From Jackrogersella multiformis (Eukaryota; Ascomycota; Sordariomycetes; Xylariales; Hypoxylaceae), in NCBI GenBank assembly GCA_902806575.1, contig CADCXD010000010.1, forward strand, positions 682,001-746,000: a stretch of DNA of 64,000 nt, written 5' to 3'. Below, one piece after another: positions 46,627 through 59,149 of this stretch. How positions within the stretch are numbered: position 1 is the stretch's first letter; the number at the start of each line of letters is the position of its first letter. A program made the translations under genes and the position numbers. A model generated the notes under the pieces. The model did no database searches, had not been told where the DNA came from, and saw only the letters and a program-made list of their open reading frames with translations.

Positions 46627-49600
46627 ATGCCTCCTAAGCCAACAACCCGTCGAATCCCGCCTAGAGAATGGGAGAGCCACAAGCGGCAAATCGCCGAGCT
46701 ATATCTGGATCGTGACCTTAAACTTGTTGGCCCTGATGGTGTTATCGAAACGATGAAGCAAGAAGGCTTCACTGCCACGTGAGTACCCCCTGATATACAG
46801 GCAGTTCCGCTGTTTACTGAACAACTCGACTATTACTTTTATAGCAAAGCCCAATATGAGCAACAATTTCGGGTATGGAAAATGCGCAAAAACATGAAAC
46901 GAGATGAATGGATCAAACATATCCAAGAAAGGCAGCGGGGACGAGAAGCTGCTCCAATCACTCTCTCGGGCAGAGTGATCTCGGACGCAAAATTCGAGAC
47001 AGCCCAGCGCCACTATACACGCAAGAAGCATCTAGCAGAAGGATCAGGTTTGTGATGTTCTTAATTTTACGTGACTGGAGATTATGTTAACTGATTTTGC
47101 ATCCATGTAGCTACGCGCGACAATGGCGATATAAATCAGGAAGATACGGTGCCCCCAATCCTGGTCGAAGATGTTTCCGTCGAGACGTTCGCATCTCAAG
47201 TAATTGTGCCAATTGCCGAACTTGATAATCGACCCATCAACATGGCCATCGATCCAGAAACGGGCGGGCCTAATCCTGATCCAAACATATCACGTCTTGG
47301 GTTGATTGACGGACCCCTTGGCATACCAAGTTATGAAATCTCCAGCGCCTTCAACCTCCCTATCAGCACCGCCAATCTGATAGATTCAGTCGGTTCTAAC
47401 CTCACAGGACGAGGATGGGATCACCTAGCTTCAGAGACATGCCAGCCCCTCGATAGTAATCTCTTCTCCGATCAAGAACCCGCTGGTGGCTCTGTGGTGC
47501 CATTCTCACCAATGCCCGCACCTCCAAGTCCGCGTTCGGCCGCCTTTTATATGAGACAGATCTACTTAGGAGTCTTTCCGGAGCAGCGACTACCTTCCGC
47601 TAAGGTTGTAGATATAATTTTAAAAGGTAATTAAAGACCGGGCTTCTTGACATAGATCAACTAGATCTAGCATTGCATTAAAGCTAACGCGATCACTTTT
47701 GACAGATATCTATACCAACACCTCTGATATTCGTACTCTCAGCACCGTGTCGAACACTAGCGCTTGGAAATTAACTGGGCAATTCTTGAATGATATAGAA
47801 GAATACACTCATACCACCTCTCCACCGGATCTCGGAAGCCTTTTATCGACAAAGGCTTTGGTCGGAGAGGAACAGGACCAGTTTTCTTTGAACAATGTCA
47901 TCCCTGAAGCTCGTCTATGCAGCAGATTAATGGTTTCGGTTATCAATGGATTCGCAGGCCTCCAGAACATCCCAGCCGCTAGTGTTCTAAAGTTCCTAAA
48001 TAGACACGAGGCCACGCAGTTATGGATGATCGATTTTCTACGCCATAATTCGACCCCTGTGGCCAAATCGCTTGCTGAGAATGTCTTCCAGGCAGCATTA
48101 GAGGCCGACAATGTTGAAATCATCAAGTACTTGCTTGAACACAGCACAATGGTTGATGAAAATGAGACTGTGTGCTTTTATGATGGAGAAAGATACACAC
48201 CACTTGAAAAGTCTTCAATGTGGCAATCTTTCAGAGTTGTCAAGTTTCTCCTTAACCGGAAGGTTGAAGTGAACAAATCCTTTCCAAGGGGCTATAGTGC
48301 CAACGCATTAAGCATGCTGATTCGATATAAGCATAACCGGCGATTAACACTTGACGACATATTCTTGGATCTGATCAACGCCTTCTTAGAAGCCAAAGCT
48401 ACGGTATTGGTGGGTGTCATCTGGGAGGCATTGAAACGCTTTACTGACCCTCGTCTTGCAATTCTTCTCATCAAGAATTCCGCTTCCCAAACCATTCAGG
48501 GACTCATTAAAGAAAGTGGGCTCCTAAAAGATATCGTCCAGAGCCTTGACAAGTCGGATGCGACAAGCACTGTCAAGCTTGTCATACAAAAGTGCTGTAT
48601 TTCAGGCGATGACAGGTGCTTGTTTCGATTTCCTATACAAATCAATGACGCCTTAGACGAAGCTATACGGCGTGGATATGAAGAGCTGGTGGAAGCTCTG
48701 CTTCCATATGCGCCATATCCCAGCGAAACACTCCAAGAAGCAATGGAAACCGGGAACCGGGCGATAATCGACTTAATCCTTTAGATTAATCCAGATTTAG
48801 ATAAAGGTACAGAATGTTTTTTCACCGCTCTTCGGGTTGGAGACCAAGACTGGCTTCGCTCCTTGGAAGAAGGTGGCATATTTAACTGCCTACAAAGTGG
48901 TCAAGAGCTCGGAAAAGCGCTCACTGCGGCTCTCGAAACACGAAACTTAGAATATGCAACGAAGATATTGGACCTAGACCCTGATCTCAATTTTGCGGAT
49001 GATGAGCATTTTGACCCGGCTATTGCTCTAAGTGCTGCTTTGACTCATAATTTCGATGGTATTGCTTGGAGAATCTTGGCTATGGGGGTTTTCTTCATTC
49101 GCTGGAGACAACGACTCTCGCCATTATACGTCGCAGTAATGAAGAGGAAGCCAGACTTCGTGAAAGCTATACTAGAATCCGGCTTTGATCCCGATATACT
49201 GTGGACAGACGGCTTGGAATCGTCGGTTCTAGAAGCCGCTATTAGATGGGGTGATGAGTCAATCTTAAATGATATTTGGCAAGCCCGTTCTGGTTTGTTA
49301 TACCCATCAAGTAGGCTTTTGAAACTCGCATTTAAGAAAGGGCCTCCGAGCTTGTTCTGGGACATTTTACAGTCTAGCTTTTGTTCTTCAGAGGGCGATG
49401 ACAGTAAATCCACCGCAATGATGGTTGCGGTAGAATGTAAAAATATACCACTTCTCAAAGAGTTGATTGCTTTTGGTGCTCGCGCGGATGATGATGCGGT
49501 ACTGCAATTCGCTGCCGAGGAACATCCTTCAATGGTCAGGCCACTCCTGGAGCAATATCAGATAGCCTACCCACAAGGACGTGCTGGCTATGGCCGGCGC

Positions 49601-49684
49601 CTTATTGAGAAGGCAATTGACAATTATTATCCGGAGTCATCAAAATTTCTGGATATGTTCTTTGATTTCAACATGGTACCTACG
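46627..49684 (+). pseudogene. Clr5-domain ankyrin-repeat gene, 5' part (interrupted)
   Basis: Exons are 46627-46778, 46845-47047, 47111-47626 and 47706 onward. The first two encode an N-terminal Clr5 domain (PPREWESHKRQIAELYL..., then YEQQFRVWKMRKN), typical of fungal Clr5-ankyrin proteins. A Pro/Asp-rich linker follows, then helical ankyrin-like repeats (for example PLEKSSMWQSFRVVKFLLNR, ILESGFDPDILW). Two lesions break it. The first is an in-frame TAG at 48782-48784 after DLIL, one C-to-T step from CAG; the same frame then runs on open for 300 codons. The second is an LTR retrotransposon inserted at 49685. Without the transposon and one duplication copy the frame continues at 56281, and the ancestral exon sum is 3546 nt, a multiple of three. 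A transcript today could encode at most a 649-residue truncation. Confidence 0.88.
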
Positions 49685-49997
49685 TGTCATACGGATAGGC
49701 TCCACGAAGCAAAGTATGATCAATATATGCATACAAATTGGTAAATACGAGATATGTTAAAACTTATAAAACAAAGCTATTAGATAAGGTTAATTAGAAG
49801 ATTTAATTAATATATATAAAACTAAATTAACAAGATTAAAAGGGCGCTAACGGCGCTTAAAAAGATATTTAAATTATATATATATAAGTTATTACGTTTC
49901 GTTTCGTAAGAAAAGAAAAAAAGTAAAAACCTTAAAATTATAAAGAATTATTATTTAAATTTAAATTATAGTTTTAAGCTTTATTATTTTTATTATA
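49685..49997 (+). repeat. 5' LTR of element 2
   Basis: This LTR is 313 bp. The outer end (TGTCATACGGATAGGCTCC) is intact. The inner end decays to TTATTTTTATTATA. Confidence 0.88.
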
Positions 49998-52900
49998 AAT
50001 AATTCTCTTTTATTTTAAAAAAACTTTATTTTGAAAAAGCACGTGCTTTTCGAAAAAAAGTTAATCTTTTTATTATTACGTACGTTATTATAATTATAAA
50101 AAAAAATTTATATTTTATTATTTTATAAATATTTAAGTTAAATATTTATACTTTAACTTTATTATTTATTAATTTATAAAATCTCGAAGTTAAAAGTAAG
50201 CTTAAAAAAATCGCCGTTTATAAAAACTTATTAAAATTAAATAACGCTTCGATATACGATTTTTTATTAAAACATTTAAAATAAAAAATATATTATTTTA
50301 AAACCTTTTTTATATTTTAAAATTACCTTAATTTAATAATAATAATATTATAATCTTTTATAACTTTTAAAATTATAAAATAATTATATAAAACGTTTTA
50401 AATATTAATAATATCGAAGTTAATTTTAATAACCTTTTTATATAATTTATTAAGTTTTATTAACGAATATATAATAATTATTATATTATTTAAATATTTA
50501 TTATTACCGTTACGATTAATTAAATTATTAACGAAAATAAAATTTAAAATTAATATAATATAATTTAAATAATTTATAATATAATACTTTAATTTAATTA
50601 AATTAATATAATATTAATTAACGAATAAATAACCTACTTTAAATAATAAATTTAATAAATTAATTTAAACTTTTCGTAATAAGTTTAAGGTACGATTATT
50701 TAATATATATAAAATAATTAAGCTCGATAAAAAGTTATTAATAAGTTTAAAAAAATAATTAATTATTATTAATAAATTTTTTAAACCTTTTATTAAGATA
50801 TTAAAAAATAAAAGGATTTTTAATAAAAAGTAATAAATTAAACTTATATTAAGGAATCTTAAATTAATAATTTTCTTATAAAAAATATATAAACTTTATA
50901 TATATTAACGTAAAAACCTACCGTTAATTTAACGATTTAAAGGTTTATATTTAAACCGTTTTTAATAAATTTAATACTTAATTAACTTTTAATAAATTAA
51001 TTAATATTAACTTTATTTTAAAAAGTATTAAAAAACGTGTTATATTAAAAACATTAATTAAATTAAATCCTTTCGATTAAAAAAATTCGATATATTTTAA
51101 AGTATTATTTATTAAATATTTTAATTTAAAAGCTTAAATAAAGAACCTTTTCTTTTTATAATTCCTTTTATAAGTTTAAATTAAAAAAATAATTAAAAAA
51201 GCTTAAGTATAATTTAATTTTATTAAAATTAACCTTTTTATATTTAAAAATAATAAAGGAAAAATTCCTTTTAAAAAAGCTGCCGAAACATTTAATAATA
51301 ACTTAAGCGATTTTAATTTCGATAATTAATTTTAAAATCTTAAATTATTTGAAAACCTTTTTAAAAAATTATTTCGAGGTAATTTTACGTTTTTAAACGA
51401 TAATAAAAATCTTTTACTTTAAAATAATAATAATTAATTATTTAAAGCTTTAAAATAATAAATTTATTTATTTTACGTTACGATTATCGTTAATTTAATA
51501 TAACTTAATAAATTTATCGTTTATAATAATAAAGATTTCTTAAAGTTTTAAATTTAATAAATAAAAGTTAAAATATATTTAAAAATATATATAAAGATTT
51601 TTTTTAAAGATTTTTATTATATTAATTAAATTAAATCGTTATTATTTAAAAAAGTATAATTATAATATTAATAACGTAAAAGTTAAATTACGCGATTAAA
51701 GGTTTTTAATACTTAAGTAATATACGTTATTACTTTTTAAAAACGCTTTATAAACTTTTCGAAAAAATATCGTAATTTAAAAAAAAAATAAGCTTAAATA
51801 TTAAAGGGATATTACTTAATATTTTATCGAATTATTAAAGCTTAATAAAGTAATTTAATAGTTTAAAATAACGTTTTAAAATTATATCGTTAAAATCTTT
51901 TTTAACGAAATTATTAAATTAATTTATTTTAAATAAAAAAAATTTTCAGATATAAATAAAGAATTTTTCGCCGTTATTTAAGAAGTAAGTTAAATATATA
52001 AAAATATGTTAATTAATTTCGGTATTTTAAAAAAAGAAAAGCTTGCTTTAATTTAAAAGCTTTTAAAGTTAAGTTAAGTTAATTACGAAAAGAAAAACCG
52101 CTTTAATTTAAGTTAAGATTAATTTTTAAGAAATAACGATAAATTTAAAAACGAAAGTAAATTAAAATTAAATTAAAAGGATAAAGTTTAATTTAATAAT
52201 AAAAATATTTTAAAAGGGATTAATTAAGTAAATATAAATTAATAAAAAAAAAATAAAAGATTTTATTAATATTATAAATGCGATAATTATTAAATCTTTT
52301 TTTATTTTATTAAAAAAGACGTTAATAATAAAAACTTATTATTAAATTTAAATAAAGTTTTTTTTATAAAATAACTTCGAAATAATAATATTTAACTTAT
52401 ACTTTTATTATAAAAAAAAGGTACGAATAAATATAACTTTACGAGAATTATTTTATCTTTAAATTATAAAAATTAAAAATTTCGATTTAGATTTTTAAAA
52501 GGCTTTAACGTTATACTTCGTCGAATTTTACGGTTAAATTAAAGTAAAGTACGCCGAATTATAACAATTAAAAGATTAGTTAAAAATAAAACGAAAGTTA
52601 TAAAAAAACTTTACTTAAAATTAATTTTAAAATATAAATTTATTATTAATATAACGTTATTATATAATAAAAATAAATATTAAATACGAATATTATTAAA
52701 TTTCGAAAGTTTAATTTTAATAATATCTTTTTTTAAAGTAAAAAAATAAAAATTATTAATTATTAAAAAATAATATACTTAATTTATATTAACTTTTAAT
52801 TTAATTTAAATCTTTTTTATAAAACGTTATTATATCGATTTCTTTATTTTTTATTATTAAAAAAAATCATTTCTTTTAAATTAACTTCGAGTTAAACGTT

Positions 52901-55900
52901 TTAAATAATAAATAAAATTTTTAAACTTTAAAAAAATTAAGTTTAATTCTTTTTATTATTAAAAATATTATATTAACTTAACTTTATATAACTTAGAAAA
53001 GTTAATTAATATAGCGATAATAAAAAATATTAAAATAAATAAAACGTTAAAAAATATTCTTAAAAAGTTTCGTAAATTTATATATATTATAATTAAAAAA
53101 GTAAGGTAACGTTTTTTAAATTATTAATTTTAAAATTATATTATCGATTTTTAAAAAGAAAAGATATTTTTTTAAGAACTTTTTTACGTTATAAACGAAA
53201 AGAAATTTAATATATTTAAACTATAATTAAATAAAATAATTAATAATAGTTAAATTTAAAAATTAACTTTATTTTATATAATATTTATAATGTTTATCGA
53301 TAAATTTAATCCTTAAAATCTTTTTAAATTAATAATTAATTATTAAAGTTTAAATAATATTATTATTTTTATTTATTATTTTATACTTTTAATATTTAAA
53401 TTATAAAATAAATTATAAAAATTAATCTTAAATTAAAATTTTATTTAATTAAAATTAAAGAAAAAAACAAATAAAAAATAACATTTTATTATAAATATAA
53501 CCTTTTTAAATATTTAATAATACCATTTAAATTAATTAATAATAAATAATATTTTCCGAAATTTTATCGATTTAAGCTTTTTAATATATTTAAATAATTT
53601 TTTTATTTATATAAATACGATAAAAAAATACGATAAAATTATTAAAAAAGTCCTTAAAAAACTTATAAAATATTATTTAACGGTTAACTTACGAAAGTAT
53701 TTTTAAAAAGTGTAAAAAGTAAATTTTTTAAAATATATTATCGAAGTAAATAATATCTTAATAATTTAAAATAAAATTAATTATATTAATAATTAAAAAA
53801 CATTTAAATCTTTTAAAGAATTTTAATAATTTATCGGCTTCGTAAACTTTTATTAATAATTTATAAAGAAATTCTCGAAAATAATAAAGCCGATTATTAA
53901 CGTAAATAAAAAATTAAAAAAAAATTAAAAATAAACCGAAAAAATAAATAAATCCTTTAAAAAACTTAAATTTTAGTTTATTTAAGCTTTTATTATAACA
54001 TATTTTAATTTTTCGAAATAAATTTATATTAAAGCCGATATATTAAATTATATTATTAACGTCGTTTTTTTTAAAAAAATAAATAAAGTAAGCTTAAATT
54101 AATAACTTATTATTCTTATAAATTTACGTCGGTAAAAATAAAGAATCATTAATTATAATAAACTTTTTCGAAAAATAGTATTAATATTTAAAAGGTGTTA
54201 AATATTAAATTAAAATTTAACTTATTTTATAACAGTTAAAATCTTAAATTTACATTAAGCTTAATAAGCATAAAAATTATTATTATATTAATTTATTATT
54301 AATTACCGATTAAAAAAATAAAAAAATAAAGTTAATATTTTTTTTAAATTATTATAATATTAACTTAAGAAAAAAAAAGCTAAAAATTAACTTATAAAAT
54401 CGGTTTTATAAAATAAACATTTTTTATATTTTTAAGGAACTTTATTTGCTTTTTTAATAGTTATTTTCGTTATATTAAGAAAATTATATAACTTTATTAC
54501 TTTTAATTAAGCTTTCGATTTTATAAAAAAATTAAAGAAAATAATTATTAACGACCCGAAATATATTACGTAAATTATAAACCTTTTTAAAAACGTTATT
54601 TTTAAAAATAATCTTTTATATTAAAAAAGTAAATTTTAAATATTTATAAAATTTTAAAAAAAAGTTATTTTTTTTAAACATAATACCCTTATCGCCGGAT
54701 ATATAAAAATAAATAAAACCTTAAAATTAATTACCCGAAACTTTTAATAATTAAATATTAAAAATATCGTCCGAAATTACGTATAAAATTATTTAAAATA
54801 TTAATAAAATAAAATCCCTTACCACGTTTTATATAGATATTTTTAACCGATAAAATTATATTATAAACTTTTTTTTATTAAACGGTTATAACTTTATTTA
54901 AATAATAATAAATTTATTTTTAAAAATAACTTACTTTATCCCTTTTAAAGTAAAAAAAAAAGTTTAATAATTTAATTAAAATCTTTATTAAATAATATTA
55001 AAAATTATATAATATATTATTAAATATTATTTTTAATAAAAACTTTAAATTTACTTTTTATATTTAAAAAAACTTTTTTAAATTAATAAAAATTAAATCT
55101 CGTATAAATATTACGTTTCATTTATAAACCGACGGTTAAATAAAACGCCTTAATTAAATCTTAAAAATCTACTTTAAAGCCTTTATTAATTACGAAATAA
55201 ATAATTAAAAAAACCTTTTCGTAATAATTAAATTTACTTATAATAATATTACTTTATTATTAATATAATTTACACTTTTTTATATTAATTATAATTATTA
55301 TTTAATTATTTATAACTTTTTTATAAATATTTTACGTAATTTAAAAAATAAATTATATATATATTAAATAATATAAATATATTAAAAAACATAAAAACAC
55401 TTAAAACGAAGCCGTTAATAAATAAAAAAATAAGCCGATAAATAACGAAAAAATATATTAACCTTTTTAAAAAAATAACTTATAATATTTAATATAAAAA
55501 ATATTAAAACTAAACGTCTTATTAAAAAATTAAATAAAAAGCTTTTAAAACTTTTTAAAATTTAATAAATAATTTTTTTTATAATAATAAAACTTACTTT
55601 ATTTAAAGATTAAAAAATATATAATTCGTTTTATATTTTATTTATTAAACTTTATCGCATTAATAATTAAAAACTTTTTAACTTTAATTAAATTTTACGT
55701 AAAATAACCTTAATAAAATCTAAAAATTATTAAATAAAATAAATTATAAATTTTATTAAAAATTAAAATAAAGTAAAATATCTTATAAAATAAAAAGATT
55801 AATCGGTTAAAAAATATTAAACTTAAAAACCTTATAAATATATATTTAATAATAAAGCAAAAATAATAATTAAACTATTTTATAAGTAATATATTAATAA

Positions 55901-55962
55901 ATCTCGTAATTTTTTAATTTTTTAAAATACTTAAAATCGAATATTAAAAAAAAAAGAACTAA

Positions 55963-56275
55963 TATTATACGAATAAGTTCCATAAAGCAAAATATAATTA
56001 ATATATATATATAAGTTAATAAATATAAAATATATTAGAACTTATAAAACAGAACTATTAGATAAGATTAATTAGAAGACTTGATTAATATATGTAAGAC
56101 TGAACTAACAGGATTAAGAGGGCGCCAACGGCGCTTAAGGAGATATTCAGATTGTATACATATAGGTCATTACGCCTCGCTTCGCAAGAAGAGAAAAAAG
56201 GTAAGGACCTTAAGACCATAGAGAATTATTACTCGAATTTGAACTACAGTTCCAAGCCCTATTGCCCTTGTCACA
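55963..56275 (+). repeat. 3' LTR of element 2
   Basis: This LTR is 313 bp. The inner start is mutated (TATTATACGAATAAG). The outer 180 or so bases are nearly intact to CCCTTGTCACA. The reading frame in its last 124 bp is open and runs into the ankyrin frame, but without an ATG. Confidence 0.88.
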
Positions 56276-56280
56276 CTACG

Positions 56281-56976
56281 GATGTTCTCCAAGGAGACGA
56301 AGAGCACGAAAGTCTGCTTAGCATGGCAATCATGATGAGCTGGCACTCTGGCACATCACTTATTAAGAGGCTAATTGATGCCGGTAGTGATATCTATTGC
56401 ACTATAACGATCCCACATAGCTATAAAAACAGCTTCAAGACCACTGCTCTTTTACAGGCCATCGAGATTCAAAGCATAGCAACAGTTCAGCTTTTTATTG
56501 ACTATAAAGTCAATGTAAATGAACCGGCGCGCTTTGGTGTAAACTGGACTCCTCTCCAGAAAGCCGCCGAGATAAATAACCTCGAGATCATCCGTTTACT
56601 GCTGGAAAATGGGGCCGATGTCAACGCTACACCTGCAAGATTCGTGGGAGCTACTGCGCTGCAGTTCGCAGCTATCAATGGCAACTGCGAGATGGCGATA
56701 ATGCTCTTAGAACAAGGAGCTAGATTAGATGTACCTCCGCCGTTTGGAATACGTGGGCGGTGGCCCTTGGAGGGCGCGGCCGAGAACGGCCGCCTCGATA
56801 TGATACAGCTTCTCTGGAATGCTAACTGCGGTCCTTTCGACGATAAGCAGCGTCGAAATGCCATGCGGCTCGCAGAACGCAACGGGCATCTCGGCTGTAG
56901 GGATTTCATACAAGAGTTGATGGATAAATCCTATATTGAATATCGGATGGATTTTGACATGCTGAACGCGGAATAG
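56281..56976 (+). pseudogene. Clr5-domain ankyrin-repeat gene, 3' part
   Basis: This is the continuation of the interrupted gene: the first codon, GAT (Asp), follows on from the ACG Thr codon left of the insertion. It encodes three or four clear ankyrin repeats, such as TPLQKAAEINNLEIIRLLLE, then GATALQFAAINGNCEMAIML and a WPLEGAAENGRLDMIQLL unit. It ends in TAG at 56974-56976. The repeat consensus (T/A-x-L-x-x-A-A-x-x-x-x-x-x-I-x-x-L-L) is much cleaner here than in the 5' half. The first in-frame ATG is at 56323, so a short C-terminal ankyrin fragment could in principle still be translated from an LTR-driven transcript. There is no evidence that it is. Confidence 0.88.
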
Positions 56977-57219
56977 GGGCAGAGTTTACGGGAGGTTATT
57001 GTGTCGGAGTTTTCTGCATGGTATCTATTTTCCTGTTCAGACAAAAGAATTACTAGAATAGAAAAGTACAGCACCGGTTGCCTTTTTTATACGGCTTGCA
57101 GTCAGGTCAGAATAAGTTAAGACAGTCCCTTATAGTCTTCGCAACTCTTAAGGAGGTGATTAGGTACCTAGGTAAACATCCTAGCTTTTATCAACGTGAT
57201 CCGTACGAGGATTAAATTT

Positions 57220-59149
57220 TCAACCCTCTTTAGATTCCCCATGCCTAGGCTCGTTGACGCTAACGTTTGCAAACATGTCCTTCACACTGTATTTTATACG
57301 AACATCGCCGGAAATATATTCAAACCATACATGGTGAACCCACCGAATGTGTCCGTCCAGAACCTCCTCATTAATTTCAAGCTTTTCCTGGTAAATCCCA
57401 TGGCGGTCCATATCAACCTCCAAATGTCGGCTTTGCTCCATCAAGTATTCTAAAGCCGACCCGTGACTCACCCTTGCGATCTGACGAGTCCTTGGGCTTA
57501 TGCAGACTGCAAAGAATAAACCTTCCGTTGAAGAGCTTTCAGGTCTCGAGAATACAAGTATACATCTCGCCGGGATCGATGATCCTAGTCGGAGATCGAG
57601 GCAGTTGCCAGTAGCCGGCCTCCTAGTTATCCAAGGGGGATAAAAGGAGGAAATCTCGTATCCCGCAGATATCACTTCGTCAATGTGAAGGCCCGTCGTC
57701 TCGCACTCCCTTTTCTTAGATTTTAGCCAAGTAAGAGGGGGCGGCGACATCGGAACGGCCCCCCTGAGATAGATAGGTGTTGATACCGGCATCTTGATGA
57801 AAAATTTCAATACTGATGGGAGTCGACTCAGAGCAAAGAGGAATTTCGAACTCTTAATAAGCGAGAACAACTTCTCTCTTCGAACGAGGAAAGGCGGACT
57901 GCCTGGTGCTCTGCTGTAATGATTTTGTCGCCTCCTTTAGTTCGAATCAGAGGAACTACCAGATGATTCCTATGATCATAGGTCCCGGGAACATGGCACC
58001 TAAGAATTGCGATGAAGACTCTGTTTTTCGAATCAATTTCGCGAATGGGAATTGCCATCTGCATGCCAATATTGGTCATAGCAGAATGGGTGGTGGTTAG
58101 CGGCACACCAGGGCTTGTTTCCTCGATGGCCAGTTTCTGGAAGCTGTGACAGTGTTTGAAGTCAGAAGGCGACTGGGCGAGGACGCAATCCGCGTGGAGT
58201 CTAGGCTGTGCTTTCGATACCAGACGATACCCCCAAGCGAGCAGACTGTCATCGTCCCGCGATTTGATAACCTCTTCCTGGAGACGTACAAAGGCCTTGC
58301 TTCCTTCACCGTAAAGTAGAGGCATGTTGACTTCTAGGAGACCCAAAAGACTATACGCTCTATCCTCGACTCGCGTCGTCTCCCTGTCCGCAGCCCACGC
58401 AAACCGAGCCGCGGCACAGAATCGCGAGAAGTCACCAGTGTCTAGAGCATTCTTCAGGATATTCGTTATATCAGAGAGAAGGCTGAGCAAGCCCAACCGG
58501 TTGCGATAGTTTCTTGGTTACGAAAGGCGCAAGGTGAGCGTAAGTTCCGATTAATCCGTCCAATATTAAGTTCATTCCAGTTCATATCGAACACCAGCTC
58601 GATAGGCGCAAGTAACTCCTGAAGCGTCCAACCTCTTTTAAACCAGCGACTATTTCGGAATTCTGAAGGGGTACTGAATGGATCGTCTTGTGCTGAGACG
58701 TCGTACAAGTAGACATAACAGATGACAGAGTTCTTATACCATTGGAACATAGAGTTGATACCTTCGGAGAGCTCGGCACTGCTCGACTTATCTATGCAAC
58801 AAGTATCGATCCACACATGGTTAAGCCCATCTTTGGCAGCTTGCCGACAGCACCCGTCTATTTTGGTATAACCTTCGTATTCTTTATGGTTCGGCTTCGA
58901 AAGATCATGGAAAGTTACCTCGTGCTTCCACCAAGTGTGAGACTATAAAATCCAGCGTTAGAAATTATTCCCGAACCATGTTTCTTATGATTACGCTTCT
59001 CGGTAAAAAATGAAGTGATCGAGTCTTATTAACAATAAAGGGGTCAACGTTAGATGTCATTGAGATATACCCACAAGGATAGCGTAAGGCGGGGCGGACT
59101 GTCCATCATATTCCTCCAGTTGTCTTGTATGAACCTGTAGGAGCCGCAT
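57220..59149 (-). pseudogene. HET-domain (heterokaryon incompatibility) gene, frameshifted
   Basis: Exon 1 (59149-59075) encodes MRLLQVHTRQLEEYDGQ...PPYAIL and splices (GTGGGT...TATAG) to 58942 to give AILSHTWW, the classic HET start. Then follow VWIDTCCIDKSSSAEL, WYKNS, RGWTLQELLAP and, after a break, ADRETTRVEDRAYSLLG...MPLLYGEG, all HET hallmarks. The frame must change at least twice between about 58545 and 58490, where an IGTYAHL-type stretch lies in a third frame before LLSLLSDITNI. It must change again near 57910, between TKGGDKI and YSRAPGSPPFLV. No splice sites explain these changes. It is therefore most likely a pseudogene (or carries assembly indels). An intact homologue would trigger self/non-self death reactions. 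It lies convergent to the broken ankyrin gene. Confidence 0.75.

Larger units (their letters stand above)
49685..56275 (+). mobile_element. Ty3/Gypsy-type LTR retrotransposon, copy 2 (RIP-degraded, 6591 bp)
   Basis: This is the same family and orientation as the element at 26473, with 313-bp LTRs (49685-49997 and 55963-56275). It is flanked by a perfect 5-bp duplication CTACG (49680-49684, 56276-56280) inside the ankyrin gene. It is about 330 bp shorter than copy 1 through internal deletions, one just after the AAAGCACGTGC segment near 50040, and is even more A/T-converted. The decayed reverse-transcriptase YxDD site is at 53587-53598 (YLNN) and the integrase His region at 54679 onward. No open frame of useful length survives. 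The boundary with host coding sequence is abrupt: ankyrin codons immediately outside are unmutated. Confidence 0.93.

Noticed and set aside
56152..56322. LTR-ankyrin fusion ORF as a real chimeric protein
   Set aside because: The frame opens at TTG, not ATG; the first ATG is inside the ankyrin remnant.
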